NCBI GenBank assembly: GCA_030041495.1
Contig: JASHNT010000141.1
Coordinates: forward strand, 1 to 64,000
DNA length: 64,000 nucleotides
From: Bryobacteraceae bacterium
Lineage (GTDB): Bacteria; Acidobacteriota; Terriglobia; Bryobacterales; Bryobacteraceae
Reading direction: 5' to 3'
In this document: piece after piece, positions 9,161 through 16,656 of the stretch
Numbering within the stretch: position 1 is the first letter of the stretch
Layout of the letters: each line of letters begins with the position of its first letter
Notes under the pieces: generated by a model
Database searches by the model: none
The model's input: only the letters and a program-made list of their open reading frames with translations
What the model was told of the DNA's origin: nothing
Translations under genes and position numbers: made by a program

Positions 9161-10444
9161 TCAAGCGCCCAAGGGACTGCGTCCGACCACAAAACCATCG
9201 CGCGACGCCCGCGCACGAGAAGAGGCCGGGCGTACTGGCTCGGTGAATACGACCGCCTTGAGCAAACACGTACAGACGAGCGGCACCGGAACGTACGCAA
9301 GAATTAAGACCTGGTTTGCCGTGTGTGCGAGCGCAAGGGCCACCGCCAGATAGCAGTACGAAAGGAGGCACGTCAAGCTCCGCAGCGAGCGGTTGTACAA
9401 CCACCGGGAGACGAGCCCTAGCAGAAGGGAGTACCCGATCACGCCGGGCATCCCCCAGCACCAGTGAATTTCTTCGTACATCCCGGCCGGCGAATCGCGA
9501 ATCGCCCTTGGCGCGGTGACCGCAAAGGAGTCATCCAACTCCATGTACTTGTATGGTGCCAGGAACCGAAACGGACCCAAGAGCCGGAAGTCGCCCGGGC
9601 CCAAACCGGCCGCGCGGCACTGGGTCTCGAAGTTTATCAGCGGCAACTGAAGATAGCTCAATATCTCGCCGGTCCCGTCTTCAACCCTGCCGCGGGTGCG
9701 AATGGAAGCGATGTAGCCGAACGCGAAAATTAGGCCGACCGGCACAGCCACAAGCACGCCCTTGGTGACGATACGCGACCGGCCAGGCAGAAGGGCCGCG
9801 ACCCCGCGCACGGGGTCGCCGAAATAAATGCTGAGCCCGACCAGAAGATAGAATATGGTCGAATAAAGCCCGCCCCGCTTTGCATTGATCAAATGCGCGA
9901 AGCCGACCACGAGGAAGAGAGCGGCCAGCACGACGCGCGAGCCCCGCCTCCACGTCACTCGTTGAAGAATGGCAACCAGGAAGATTGAATTGAGCGCGTA
10001 TAACGACGCAGTCAGCATCCCGAGCTGACCTGAGCCCGAGTATTGCTGTTGATCATTGGCCATGACCACGTCGAAATTGCCGCTGCTAGAAAGGTAATCG
10101 AGCAGGGGGAGGACCCCGTAGACATCTTGGATCGCCAGATACACCTGGGCCAAGGCGATTGCGCTCGCGAAAGACAGCAGCAGCGCCATCGGCATATTCT
10201 CTTGGCTCAAGCGAAACGTCGTCTCTTCGTCCAACCGCCCCGGTGCAAGCCGCGCCCCAACCAGGAACGATACAAACCCGCAGGCCCACACAACCACAGG
10301 AATGTAAGTAAGTTCGATGTGTTCTGCAGCGGGCATCCCGTAGCCGAACCGCCAAAGGACGTACGGGAACAGCGCCGCCGCAGCGGAAAATCCGAAGATG
10401 ACCTCCGGCGCGAAGACCCTCCGCCAGGGAATCGCCCCCCTCAC
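9161..10444 (-). CDS. Oligosaccharide repeat-unit polymerase (Wzy-like)
   Basis: 427-residue polytopic membrane protein with about ten hydrophobic segments and a large soluble loop toward the C-terminus, the usual layout of O-antigen/exopolysaccharide polymerases. These proteins have little sequence conservation, so the call rests on topology plus position between flippase and glycosyltransferase genes. The frame is open further upstream, but that part is a shadow of the flippase gene; the GTG at 10444 overlaps the flippase stop as GTGA and is followed by a hydrophobic segment, so it is the likely start. In the inner membrane it would join lipid-linked repeat units on the periplasmic side. 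Confidence 0.78.
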   Translation of the reverse strand: MRGAIPWRRVFAPEVIFGFSAAAALFPYVLWRFGYGMPAAEHIELTYIPVVVWACGFVSFLVGARLAPGRLDEETTFRLSQENMPMALLLSFASAIALAQVYLAIQDVYGVLPLLDYLSSSGNFDVVMANDQQQYSGSGQLGMLTASLYALNSIFLVAILQRVTWRRGSRVVLAALFLVVGFAHLINAKRGGLYSTIFYLLVGLSIYFGDPVRGVAALLPGRSRIVTKGVLVAVPVGLIFAFGYIASIRTRGRVEDGTGEILSYLQLPLINFETQCRAAGLGPGDFRLLGPFRFLAPYKYMELDDSFAVTAPRAIRDSPAGMYEEIHWCWGMPGVIGYSLLLGLVSRWLYNRSLRSLTCLLSYCYLAVALALAHTANQVLILAYVPVPLVCTCLLKAVVFTEPVRPASSRARASRDGFVVGRSPLGA

Positions 10445-11718
10445 GCCGCAACCTCCTCGACCATCTCCCTCCCCGGAATCAGCCCCCTCCGGCGGAGCGC
10501 TCCGAGCATAGCGCATGTCACTCCCAACTCCACCACCACAATCGCCACCGCAACTCCCACGTGCTGGAACCAGGCCCCCAACGCGAGCGACAACCCCGCA
10601 TTCAGCACTCCCGCGCCCAGCGTGATCCGGTTCAACTCCCGCTCCATCCCCAGCGCGAGCATCCATTGCGACCCGAACGCCGTGCTCAGTGCCACCAGCG
10701 GCGGAAGCAAAGCCAGAATCCGCAGCACGCCCACCGCTCCTTCGTATCCCGTCCCCAACAACAGCCGCACCAGCACCGGAGCGCCAAAAAACAGCAGGCA
10801 TCCCGCGCTCACGCCCACTCCCGCCATCAGCGCCACGGACACCCGGGCCGCCTTCGCCGCGGATGCCCGGTCATGCGTCATCAGGTGGCTGATGCGCGGG
10901 AAGAACACCTGCGTAATTGGCCCGGTCCCCTGCACCGCCGCGCGCGCAATCTTTTCGGCCCCCGCGTAGAACGCCACCATCACCGGCGCAGCCACCAGTC
11001 CCAGCAGCAGCACGTTCATGGACGTGTACAGGCTCACGCCCGCGCGGTACAGAAACAGCGTCCCGCCGGAGCACAGCGCGCGCCATCCCATCCGCAGCGA
11101 AGGCCACACCAAAGGCGTATCGCGGTACGCCAGCGCCAGCCCCACCGCCACCGAAAGAAACGGCGCGGTGCCCTGGATGAACAGCGCCAGCCAGCCGTCG
11201 CCCGGTCCGTGCACGAACACAAACAGTCCGATCGCGCCCGCAATCCGCGCCGCCACCCACAAAGCTCCCATCAGCTTCACCCGCTCGATGGCCTGGAAAT
11301 ACCACATCGGGTTCGCGCCCTGGCTCATGGCAAAGAACAAAGCTCCGGGCAGCAAACGCCGGTGCTGGGCGAACGCCGGAACCACGAGCCCCAGAATCAG
11401 CGTGAGGCCCACCGCGACCATGCCGAGCAATGCTTGGGCGCCCAGCACTCCCGCCAACTCCCTCCCGCGAGCCCGCGCATCGTTCCGTACCCGCGCAATC
11501 TCCCGCGTCGCCGAAAGCCCGAACCCGTATTCCACCGCAATCGCCACCAAGCGCCCGTAAGCGTCGGCGAACGCATAAGCACCCCACTCGGCCGGCCCGA
11601 GCACCCGCGCCAGATAGGGCAGCGTGAACAGCGGAACCAGGTAGTTGAACGCATGCACGCTGTAAAGCGATGCCAGGCTCTCCCACAGCGTGCGGTCGTT
11701 ACCCAGGCCGGACTTCAC
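10441..11718 (-). CDS. Polysaccharide flippase (Wzx/MVF-fold)
   Basis: 425-residue membrane protein with about twelve hydrophobic segments. The start has the family signature of a short helix followed by FNYLVPLFTLPYLARVLGPAEWG, typical of Wzx/RfbX flippases that move undecaprenyl-linked repeat units across the inner membrane. The GTG start at 11718 is the first in frame before this motif. It follows a 310-base gap after the tyrosine-kinase gene, the only large break in the operon, and overlaps the downstream polymerase by four bases. Confidence 0.9.
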   Translation of the reverse strand: MKSGLGNDRTLWESLASLYSVHAFNYLVPLFTLPYLARVLGPAEWGAYAFADAYGRLVAIAVEYGFGLSATREIARVRNDARARGRELAGVLGAQALLGMVAVGLTLILGLVVPAFAQHRRLLPGALFFAMSQGANPMWYFQAIERVKLMGALWVAARIAGAIGLFVFVHGPGDGWLALFIQGTAPFLSVAVGLALAYRDTPLVWPSLRMGWRALCSGGTLFLYRAGVSLYTSMNVLLLGLVAAPVMVAFYAGAEKIARAAVQGTGPITQVFFPRISHLMTHDRASAAKAARVSVALMAGVGVSAGCLLFFGAPVLVRLLLGTGYEGAVGVLRILALLPPLVALSTAFGSQWMLALGMERELNRITLGAGVLNAGLSLALGAWFQHVGVAVAIVVVELGVTCAMLGALRRRGLIPGREMVEEVAA

Positions 11719-11867
11719 TTAACCGCCGCCGTCCGAACAGGTTCCCTTCCACACCGCCAAACCGTTCCCGCTCCTCGTGCCTATCTTCGGCCGTATGGTC
11801 ACCACGAACTCACTCGCCGAATCCACTCAACCGGCGAGCGCTCGCCCGCCTCGGCCTTCTCAGAAGT

Positions 11868-11893
11868 GCGTATTTCCAAACGAACCCAACAAG
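11868..11893 (+). repeat. Direct repeat copy A (26 bp)
   Basis: Begins GCGTATTTCCAAACGAACCC and continues to CAACAAG at 11893. It matches copy B at 25 of 26 positions with a period of 111 bp, and the flanks also share TTGAAAACA about 4 bases after each copy. Read in one plus-strand frame it gives FQTNP, a string I recall from spurious proteins in planctomycete and acidobacterial genomes. Confidence 0.8.
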
Positions 11894-11978
11894 TTCTTGA
11901 AAACAATCAACCCGCCCCTAAAATCGACCCCGGGGAACCCAACCCTCACTCCTCGCCCGGCCCGCCCCGCTCAAAACC

Positions 11979-12004
11979 GCGTATTTCCAAACGAACCCAG
12001 CAAG
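11979..12004 (+). repeat. Direct repeat copy B (26 bp)
   Basis: Second copy of the 26-base repeat, differing from copy A only by G for A near its end, and followed by CCATTGAAAACA where copy A has TTCTTGAAAACA. It lies 25 bases beyond the 3' end of the tyrosine-kinase gene. Confidence 0.8.
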
Positions 12005-12028
12005 CCATTGAAAACACAACACCGGCCC

Positions 12029-14317
12029 TCAAGCGTCCCCGGTTTCCGGCCGCTTGTAGTATTTGCTGTAGTGCCCGTAGTAGTAGTAATACCCGGCGCT
12101 CACTTCGCGGTGCACTTCGTTCAGCACCACTCCCACCAGGTTCGCCCGCAGCCGCGCCAGCGTCGTAATCACCGAACTCAGCGCCTTCCTACTCGTGTCC
12201 CCCGCCCGAGCCACCACGATCACTCCATCCACCGCCGTCGCCATCTGCAGCGGCTCGGCGAAGCCCAGCAGCGGAGGTGCATCCAGCACCACCAGGTCGT
12301 ACTCCCGCGAGGCCTCTTCAATCAACTGCGCCAGCCCCATGCCCATCAAATCCGACGCCCGCCGCGTCGAAGGACCCGCCGGCAGAATGTCCAGGTCCTG
12401 CGGCTGCTCCACGCGAATCACCGCGTCGCGCCAGGAAATCTGGTTCAGCAGTACGTTGGAAAGGCCCACGCTGTTGGGCACCTGGTACAGCCGGTGCACG
12501 CTGGGCCGGCGCAGGTCGCCGTCGATCAGCAGCGTCCGTTTGTGCTGCCCCGCGTGCGTCGCCGCCAGATGCGCCGCCACCGTCGACTTCCCCTCGCTGG
12601 GCGATGCGCTGGTCAGCAGCACGCTCTTCAATCTCCGGTCGAAATCCGTCAACAGGATCGAATTGCGCAGCGTGCGGATGGCTTCTTCGTAAGTCGAAAG
12701 CGCCTGGTAGCCGTCCTCCTTCTCGCGCCTCATGAGTCCAGGTGTTTTCAAACCGGGCGATCCGCTGCCGTTCCGGTGTCCGTTCCCGTTGCCACTGGCA
12801 ACAGCCGGCCCATTGACTGCCGCGGGAAGAGACGCGGTATTCGCAATCGGGCTCAGCCGCCGCTTCCAATCCTTCACCGATGGCAGGCTTCCGATCACGT
12901 CCGTCTTCATCAACCGCATCACCTGGTCCGGATCGCGAATCGTGTTGTCCAGCACGTCGCTCAGCACCGCCGCACCCACGCCCACGAAGCTCGAAAACAG
13001 AAACGCCAGCAGCAGGTTCAGCCACAGCCTCGGGAACACCGGCTTCAATCCCGGCCTTGCCTCATCCGCGATCCGTATGGAGCTGTTCTGGAACCCCGCG
13101 TTGATCCCCGCCTCCTTGATCTTCCGCACCAGCTCTTCGTAGAGCTGCTTGTCGCTGTCTGCTTCCCGCTTCAGGGATTGGTAATTGAAGCTGCGCGCGT
13201 TCAAATCGTCGAAGTCCTTCTTGGTCTCCGCGACCTTCTGCTCCAGCATCGCCTCGCTGTCCGCTGCCTGGCGATACTCCGATTCGACGCGCTGCGCGAT
13301 ATCGGCCCGCGTGCGCGCAACCTGCGTCTGGATCTCGGCGATGAGGGCCTGCTCCTTCTGATACTCCGGATGGTTCACGCCGTAATGGTTCTTCATCTCG
13401 GCAAACTTCTGCTGCTCCTGATTCAGGCTCTCGGTCAGCTTTTTCAAAGCCTCGCCCTGGCTCGACGCCTCGGCCGATTCCAGCGACCCGCCCTTCACCG
13501 CGTCCCACGCGGCTTCCGCTTGTACGCGCTGGGCCTGCGCCTTGGTATAGGCCGTATTCAGCTCCAGCAGCCGGGCCGAAAGAATATTGGTCTTGTCTTC
13601 GGGGTTGATCACGTTCAAATCGCGCTCATACCGCGCCAGCGCTTCGCTGGATTTCTCCATCTGCGCCTTCAGCTCTTCCAGTTGCCGCTCCATGAACTCG
13701 CTCAAACTGGCCGTGGCCTTGTAGCGGATGCGGTAGCTGTGCGCCAGGTACGACGTCGCAATCTCGTTGGCCACGTCCGCCGCAAGCTGCCGGTTCGGCG
13801 ACCGGTAACTGATCTGCAAAATGTACGTGTTCGGCGGCCTCGTTACCTGCAGATGCTTCAAAATCACCGGCGCTTCCAGGCTGGTGGGCGAGTTGTCGAT
13901 CGCTTCCTCCAGCGCGTCCTTCTCCACCTCGCGCAGATGGAACTTGTCCACCACCGGCCGCAGCACGGAATCGGATTGAATCAGCTTCACCTGCGTCGCC
14001 AGGAACTGATCCGCGTCGTTGTTGACAATCTCCGAAGCTTCCTGCCCCAGCACTCCCGTCGGCATGCGCCGGTCGATGTCGATGGTCGCGGTCGATTCGT
14101 AAATCGGCGTCAGCCGCAGGCTGACGATCAGCGCCGCCGCCGTCGTCGCCGCCACCCCGATCGCGATCTTCCACGCGTGCCTCCGCAGAATCCACAGGTA
14201 GTGCGCCAGCGGAACGTGCGCCGCCTGCGGTTCAAACTCCGCGTCGATCACGCCCGGCATAACCGGCGCCGGCGACCGGTAGTTATCGGAAACAGCGGGC
14301 AAATTCTGAGGAGTCAT
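12029..14317 (-). CDS. Wzc/GumC-like chain-length determinant and tyrosine autokinase
   Basis: 762-residue inner-membrane co-polymerase. The N-terminal Wzz domain has a membrane segment at about 50-72, then a long coiled coil (about 215-410), a second membrane segment near 435, and a C-terminal BY-kinase domain. That domain shows Walker A (SEGKST, Lys-577), Walker A' (LLIDGDLRRP) and Walker B (VVLDAPP). The C-terminus has a tyrosine cluster with five consecutive Tyr plus three more, the autophosphorylation tail of these kinases. It works with the Wza-like protein to set chain length and export. The ATG is 6 bases after the export-protein stop. Confidence 0.95.
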   Translation of the reverse strand: MTPQNLPAVSDNYRSPAPVMPGVIDAEFEPQAAHVPLAHYLWILRRHAWKIAIGVAATTAAALIVSLRLTPIYESTATIDIDRRMPTGVLGQEASEIVNNDADQFLATQVKLIQSDSVLRPVVDKFHLREVEKDALEEAIDNSPTSLEAPVILKHLQVTRPPNTYILQISYRSPNRQLAADVANEIATSYLAHSYRIRYKATASLSEFMERQLEELKAQMEKSSEALARYERDLNVINPEDKTNILSARLLELNTAYTKAQAQRVQAEAAWDAVKGGSLESAEASSQGEALKKLTESLNQEQQKFAEMKNHYGVNHPEYQKEQALIAEIQTQVARTRADIAQRVESEYRQAADSEAMLEQKVAETKKDFDDLNARSFNYQSLKREADSDKQLYEELVRKIKEAGINAGFQNSSIRIADEARPGLKPVFPRLWLNLLLAFLFSSFVGVGAAVLSDVLDNTIRDPDQVMRLMKTDVIGSLPSVKDWKRRLSPIANTASLPAAVNGPAVASGNGNGHRNGSGSPGLKTPGLMRREKEDGYQALSTYEEAIRTLRNSILLTDFDRRLKSVLLTSASPSEGKSTVAAHLAATHAGQHKRTLLIDGDLRRPSVHRLYQVPNSVGLSNVLLNQISWRDAVIRVEQPQDLDILPAGPSTRRASDLMGMGLAQLIEEASREYDLVVLDAPPLLGFAEPLQMATAVDGVIVVARAGDTSRKALSSVITTLARLRANLVGVVLNEVHREVSAGYYYYYGHYSKYYKRPETGDA

Positions 14318-14323
14318 TCGAAT

Positions 14324-15259
14324 CTAATGCCAAATCAGTACGCCGGAGGCGGTGGAGGAGCCGAATCCGGCAATCCGGTCCAGCACGGTCGCCGTCAAGC
14401 GCTTGCCTTTGTTGTCGGGCACGTACAGAATGTCCCCAACCTCCAACGGCACGTCCTCCGCCTTGCGCTCCATGATCTTTCCCAGCGGCACGGAGATCTC
14501 CTGACGTTCTCCGCCTGCCTCCGGCCGGTAGATGAATGCGGTTTTGTACGCGTAGGGCGCCAGGCCTTCGGCCAGCGCCACCAGCTTCAGCACGGAATTC
14601 TCGCTGCCGTCGCGCACCAGGAACGCCCCGGACTTCTTCACGTTCCCTACCACGTAAATCTTGCCCGCCTCCGGCACCCGAATCTGCTCGCCTCCGTGCA
14701 GCACATAGTTCACCGCCGGATCGGCATCGTTCAAAAGCTGCTTCACCGAAACGCGGCTCACCGCGCCGTCACGGGTTACCAAAATTTCCGATCCCGCCAC
14801 GTCATTCAACCCTCCGGCCTTGGCCAGGGCGTCCAGCAGCGTCACCGCGCCGATGGCCTGAAACGTCAAAGGCTGTTTCACCGCGCCCATCACCGAAACC
14901 GGCCGGCTGTGATATTCCGCCACCGTCACCTTCACCACCGGATTCACCAGAATCTGCTCGCTCGCCAGCTCCGCCACAATCGCGGATTCAAGCTCGCCCG
15001 GATACAGCCCGGAGGCCTTGATGCCGTTCTCCAGCAGAGGCAGATGAATCGTCCCGTCCGCTTCCACGCGTACCGTCCGAGTCAGCTCCGGCGCGTCGTA
15101 AACCGACACTGCGACCAGATCGTCGACGCCCAACTGCTGCTCCGGCAGATTGTCCCGGCTCGCGTCGATCATCTTCGAGTTCATGGGCGAGATGGTCACC
15201 TGTCCCCATGCGGCGGCACACGCCGAAAGCAAAGCAATAGCCGTCGTGACGGCCTTCAT
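14324..15259 (-). CDS. Polysaccharide export protein (Wza-like, SLBB domains)
   Basis: 311-residue secreted protein with a signal peptide of about 19 residues (ending AAWG). The polysaccharide-export domain follows (GVDDLVAVSVYDAPELTR at about 44-62, then VEADGTIHLPLLENG), and then two SLBB-type beta-grasp domains (VSVMGAVKQPLTF and IYVVGNVKKSGAF). There is no lipobox cysteine at the cleavage site, so unlike E. coli Wza it may not be a lipoprotein. It should form the outer-membrane export channel. The ATG overlaps the stop of the upstream small gene as ATGA. Confidence 0.93.
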   Translation of the reverse strand: MKAVTTAIALLSACAAAWGQVTISPMNSKMIDASRDNLPEQQLGVDDLVAVSVYDAPELTRTVRVEADGTIHLPLLENGIKASGLYPGELESAIVAELASEQILVNPVVKVTVAEYHSRPVSVMGAVKQPLTFQAIGAVTLLDALAKAGGLNDVAGSEILVTRDGAVSRVSVKQLLNDADPAVNYVLHGGEQIRVPEAGKIYVVGNVKKSGAFLVRDGSENSVLKLVALAEGLAPYAYKTAFIYRPEAGGERQEISVPLGKIMERKAEDVPLEVGDILYVPDNKGKRLTATVLDRIAGFGSSTASGVLIWH

Positions 15260-15486
15260 GGCTTCAGCATCCTGGTCAGCCCTTCCACTGCCCCGGCCAG
15301 TTCGTCGAGCTTCTGCTTCAGCTCGGTAAGCGAAGGCTCGTCCCCCGCTCCGTGCAGCACCCGCGAGCGTGCGAATTCCGAGAGGCTCCTCGCGCCGCCC
15401 GCCGCCGAGACGGTTTCCAGTTGCTGGTACTCTTCCTGCGTCAGCCGGAAGATCACCAGGCGGTTACGAGGTTTAGTTACGGCCAT
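15256..15486 (-). CDS. Small ribbon-helix-helix-like protein in the exopolysaccharide operon
   Basis: 76 residues. RLVIFRLTQEEYQQLE followed by SLSEFARSRVL has the strand-helix-helix pattern of ribbon-helix-helix DNA-binding proteins such as CopG and MobC. The last 25 residues form a leucine-heptad helix that could dimerise. It overlaps the NusG-like gene by 14 bases and the export gene by 4, so it is clearly part of the operon. A regulatory role is inference; no partner toxin or relaxase gene is adjacent. Confidence 0.75.
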   Translation of the reverse strand: MAVTKPRNRLVIFRLTQEEYQQLETVSAAGGARSLSEFARSRVLHGAGDEPSLTELKQKLDELAGAVEGLTRMLKP

Positions 15487-15985
15487 ACAGACTTGTGTCC
15501 GGCGCGAGCGCGTCCGCGTCCACTTCCACCGCCACCGAGCTGCCCAGCGCCTCCACGCTCACCACCACCCGGCAGGAATCCTTCACGCGCACCACCACGC
15601 CGCGCAACTCCGCCAGAGGGCCGCGGTCGATCCTCACGTTCTGCCCGATGCGCAGATACGGCCACGGCAGAATCGGGCGCCCGGAGCTCACCAGAGCCTT
15701 CACCGCACAGATTTCGCTATCGTCCACCGGCGCGGGAGTTTTCCCGATGCCCACCACGGAGCGGACGCTGGGCGCGTTGAGCGCGCGCATCAGGTCCGAT
15801 TTTTCGAAGCGGCAGAAGACGTACCCGGGAAACAGCACCACGTCCAGCTCCTTCTGACGGTCGGACCAGCGGCGCTTCACCTTGTGCGTTGGAAGATATG
15901 CTTCCAGCCCGCGGTTGAGCAGGCCCCGCTCGGCCGTGCGCTCATGATTGGGCTGAACCGTGAGAGCGAACCAGTTTTGATTCAT
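15473..15985 (-). CDS. Specialised NusG paralogue (UpxY/RfaH/LoaP type)
   Basis: 170-residue NusG-like protein. WFALTVQPNHERTAERGL begins the NGN domain, which binds RNA polymerase, and FPGYVFCRF is its hallmark second half; a KOW domain follows (IGQNVRIDRGPLAELRGVVV). NusG paralogues at the head of capsule or exopolysaccharide operons act as processive antiterminators of that operon. The ATG at 15985 is chosen because GGAGA lies 10 bases upstream and the NGN domain starts right after it; the frame is open 17 codons further. It is the first gene of a ten-gene operon of about 11.4 kb. Confidence 0.92.
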   Translation of the reverse strand: MNQNWFALTVQPNHERTAERGLLNRGLEAYLPTHKVKRRWSDRQKELDVVLFPGYVFCRFEKSDLMRALNAPSVRSVVGIGKTPAPVDDSEICAVKALVSSGRPILPWPYLRIGQNVRIDRGPLAELRGVVVRVKDSCRVVVSVEALGSSVAVEVDADALAPDTSLYGRN

Positions 15986-16071
15986 CGAATCGGATTCTCC
16001 GGTCCGTTTGCACAGAGCTATCGCTACGTCTGTCACGGGGAGGGGGTGATCTGAATCGGGGGGGTACGCTT

Positions 16072-16101
16072 ATGATGTAGTCGATCTGTATACGAAGTCA
16101 A
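16072..16101 (-). promoter_or_regulatory. Candidate promoter of the exopolysaccharide operon
   Basis: In the AT-rich stretch upstream of the NusG-like gene, the minus strand has TTGACT (16101-16096), an 18-base spacer and CATCAT (16077-16072). The -35 is good and the -10 is poor, so this is only a candidate; it would give a leader of about 80 bases on which the antiterminator could load. Confidence 0.28.
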
Positions 16102-16168
16102 GAATAAAGTGGAAACAGATTCTTACCGCATTGTTTCTGAGGCCCTCGCGCTGGTCCGGCCGGGCCGC

Positions 16169-16579
16169 TCAAGCGGTGAGCGAAGCGCGAGCATTGGGTG
16201 CAATGATCCAGAACACGAGATCGGCGGATACGCCAGGCTTCGCGGCACAATGCCGCACGCGCATGCCGCGGTCCCGGGCTAGCAGATCGAGGCAAAACAG
16301 CGATGCCCGTGTCGTATATCCGGCCAGCGAAACCGGACCCTGTTTCCAGCGGAGGTCGAGGTCGTGAAAAAACAGTCTCGTAACATCACCACGAATCGCC
16401 GCGGTCGGTATCCCGCGTTCCGCCGCCGCGGCCGCAAACGCACACGCGTCGTCGAACCGCTGATCGAAGACAAACTTGTAGTAGGGAACAGCGCGAGTGT
16501 AGCCGGAAACAATGGACCCGATCGCGCCCATGGCGGAGACGCCCAAGGCAGCTTTCAAAAATGTCCGGCGGCTGGCCAT
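16169..16579 (-). CDS. Tat-exported protein of unknown function
   Basis: 136 residues. The N-terminus MASRRTFLKAALGVSAMG is a twin-arginine signal, so the protein is probably exported folded. The mature part (about 110 residues) is mixed alpha/beta with WIIAPNARASL near the C-terminus, and I recognise no family. The ATG at 16579 is preferred over the GTG nine codons upstream because it places the RR motif at the N-terminus; a TATAAT lies at 16595-16590, ten bases before the ATG. It is divergent from the flavoprotein gene with 77 bases between starts. Confidence 0.65.
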   Translation of the reverse strand: MASRRTFLKAALGVSAMGAIGSIVSGYTRAVPYYKFVFDQRFDDACAFAAAAAERGIPTAAIRGDVTRLFFHDLDLRWKQGPVSLAGYTTRASLFCLDLLARDRGMRVRHCAAKPGVSADLVFWIIAPNARASLTA

Positions 16580-16656
16580 GCTCGAACCGATTATAGCCCC
16601 GCGCACGGATCGTCTCTACGGGCTCGCGGTGTATACTGGCCGATTCAGGAGCATTC

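Larger units (their letters stand above)
11719..12028 (-). other. 310-bp gap inside the exopolysaccharide operon
   Basis: No credible gene here on either strand; the long plus-strand frame crossing it is a GC-driven shadow. The gap holds two copies of a 26-base sequence (separate repeat entries), Pro/Arg-codon-like C-rich stretches and an upstream AT-poor segment next to the flippase start. I see no clear terminator or sigma-70 promoter on the minus strand. Confidence 0.6.

Noticed and set aside
9161-10801. Extended start for the polymerase gene
   Set aside because: The extra N-terminus is Gly/Arg/Ala-rich shadow of the flippase; the GTGA overlap at 10444 is a better start.
10561-12168. Long plus-strand frame over the flippase gene and the gap
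   Set aside because: Gln/Arg/His-rich translation with no domain; antisense to a full-length flippase.
11777-16054. Very long plus-strand open frame over the exopolysaccharide genes
   Set aside because: It is antisense to Wzc, Wza and NusG-like genes whose domains and overlaps are clear; the low-complexity Arg/His/Pro-rich translation is a GC-driven shadow.
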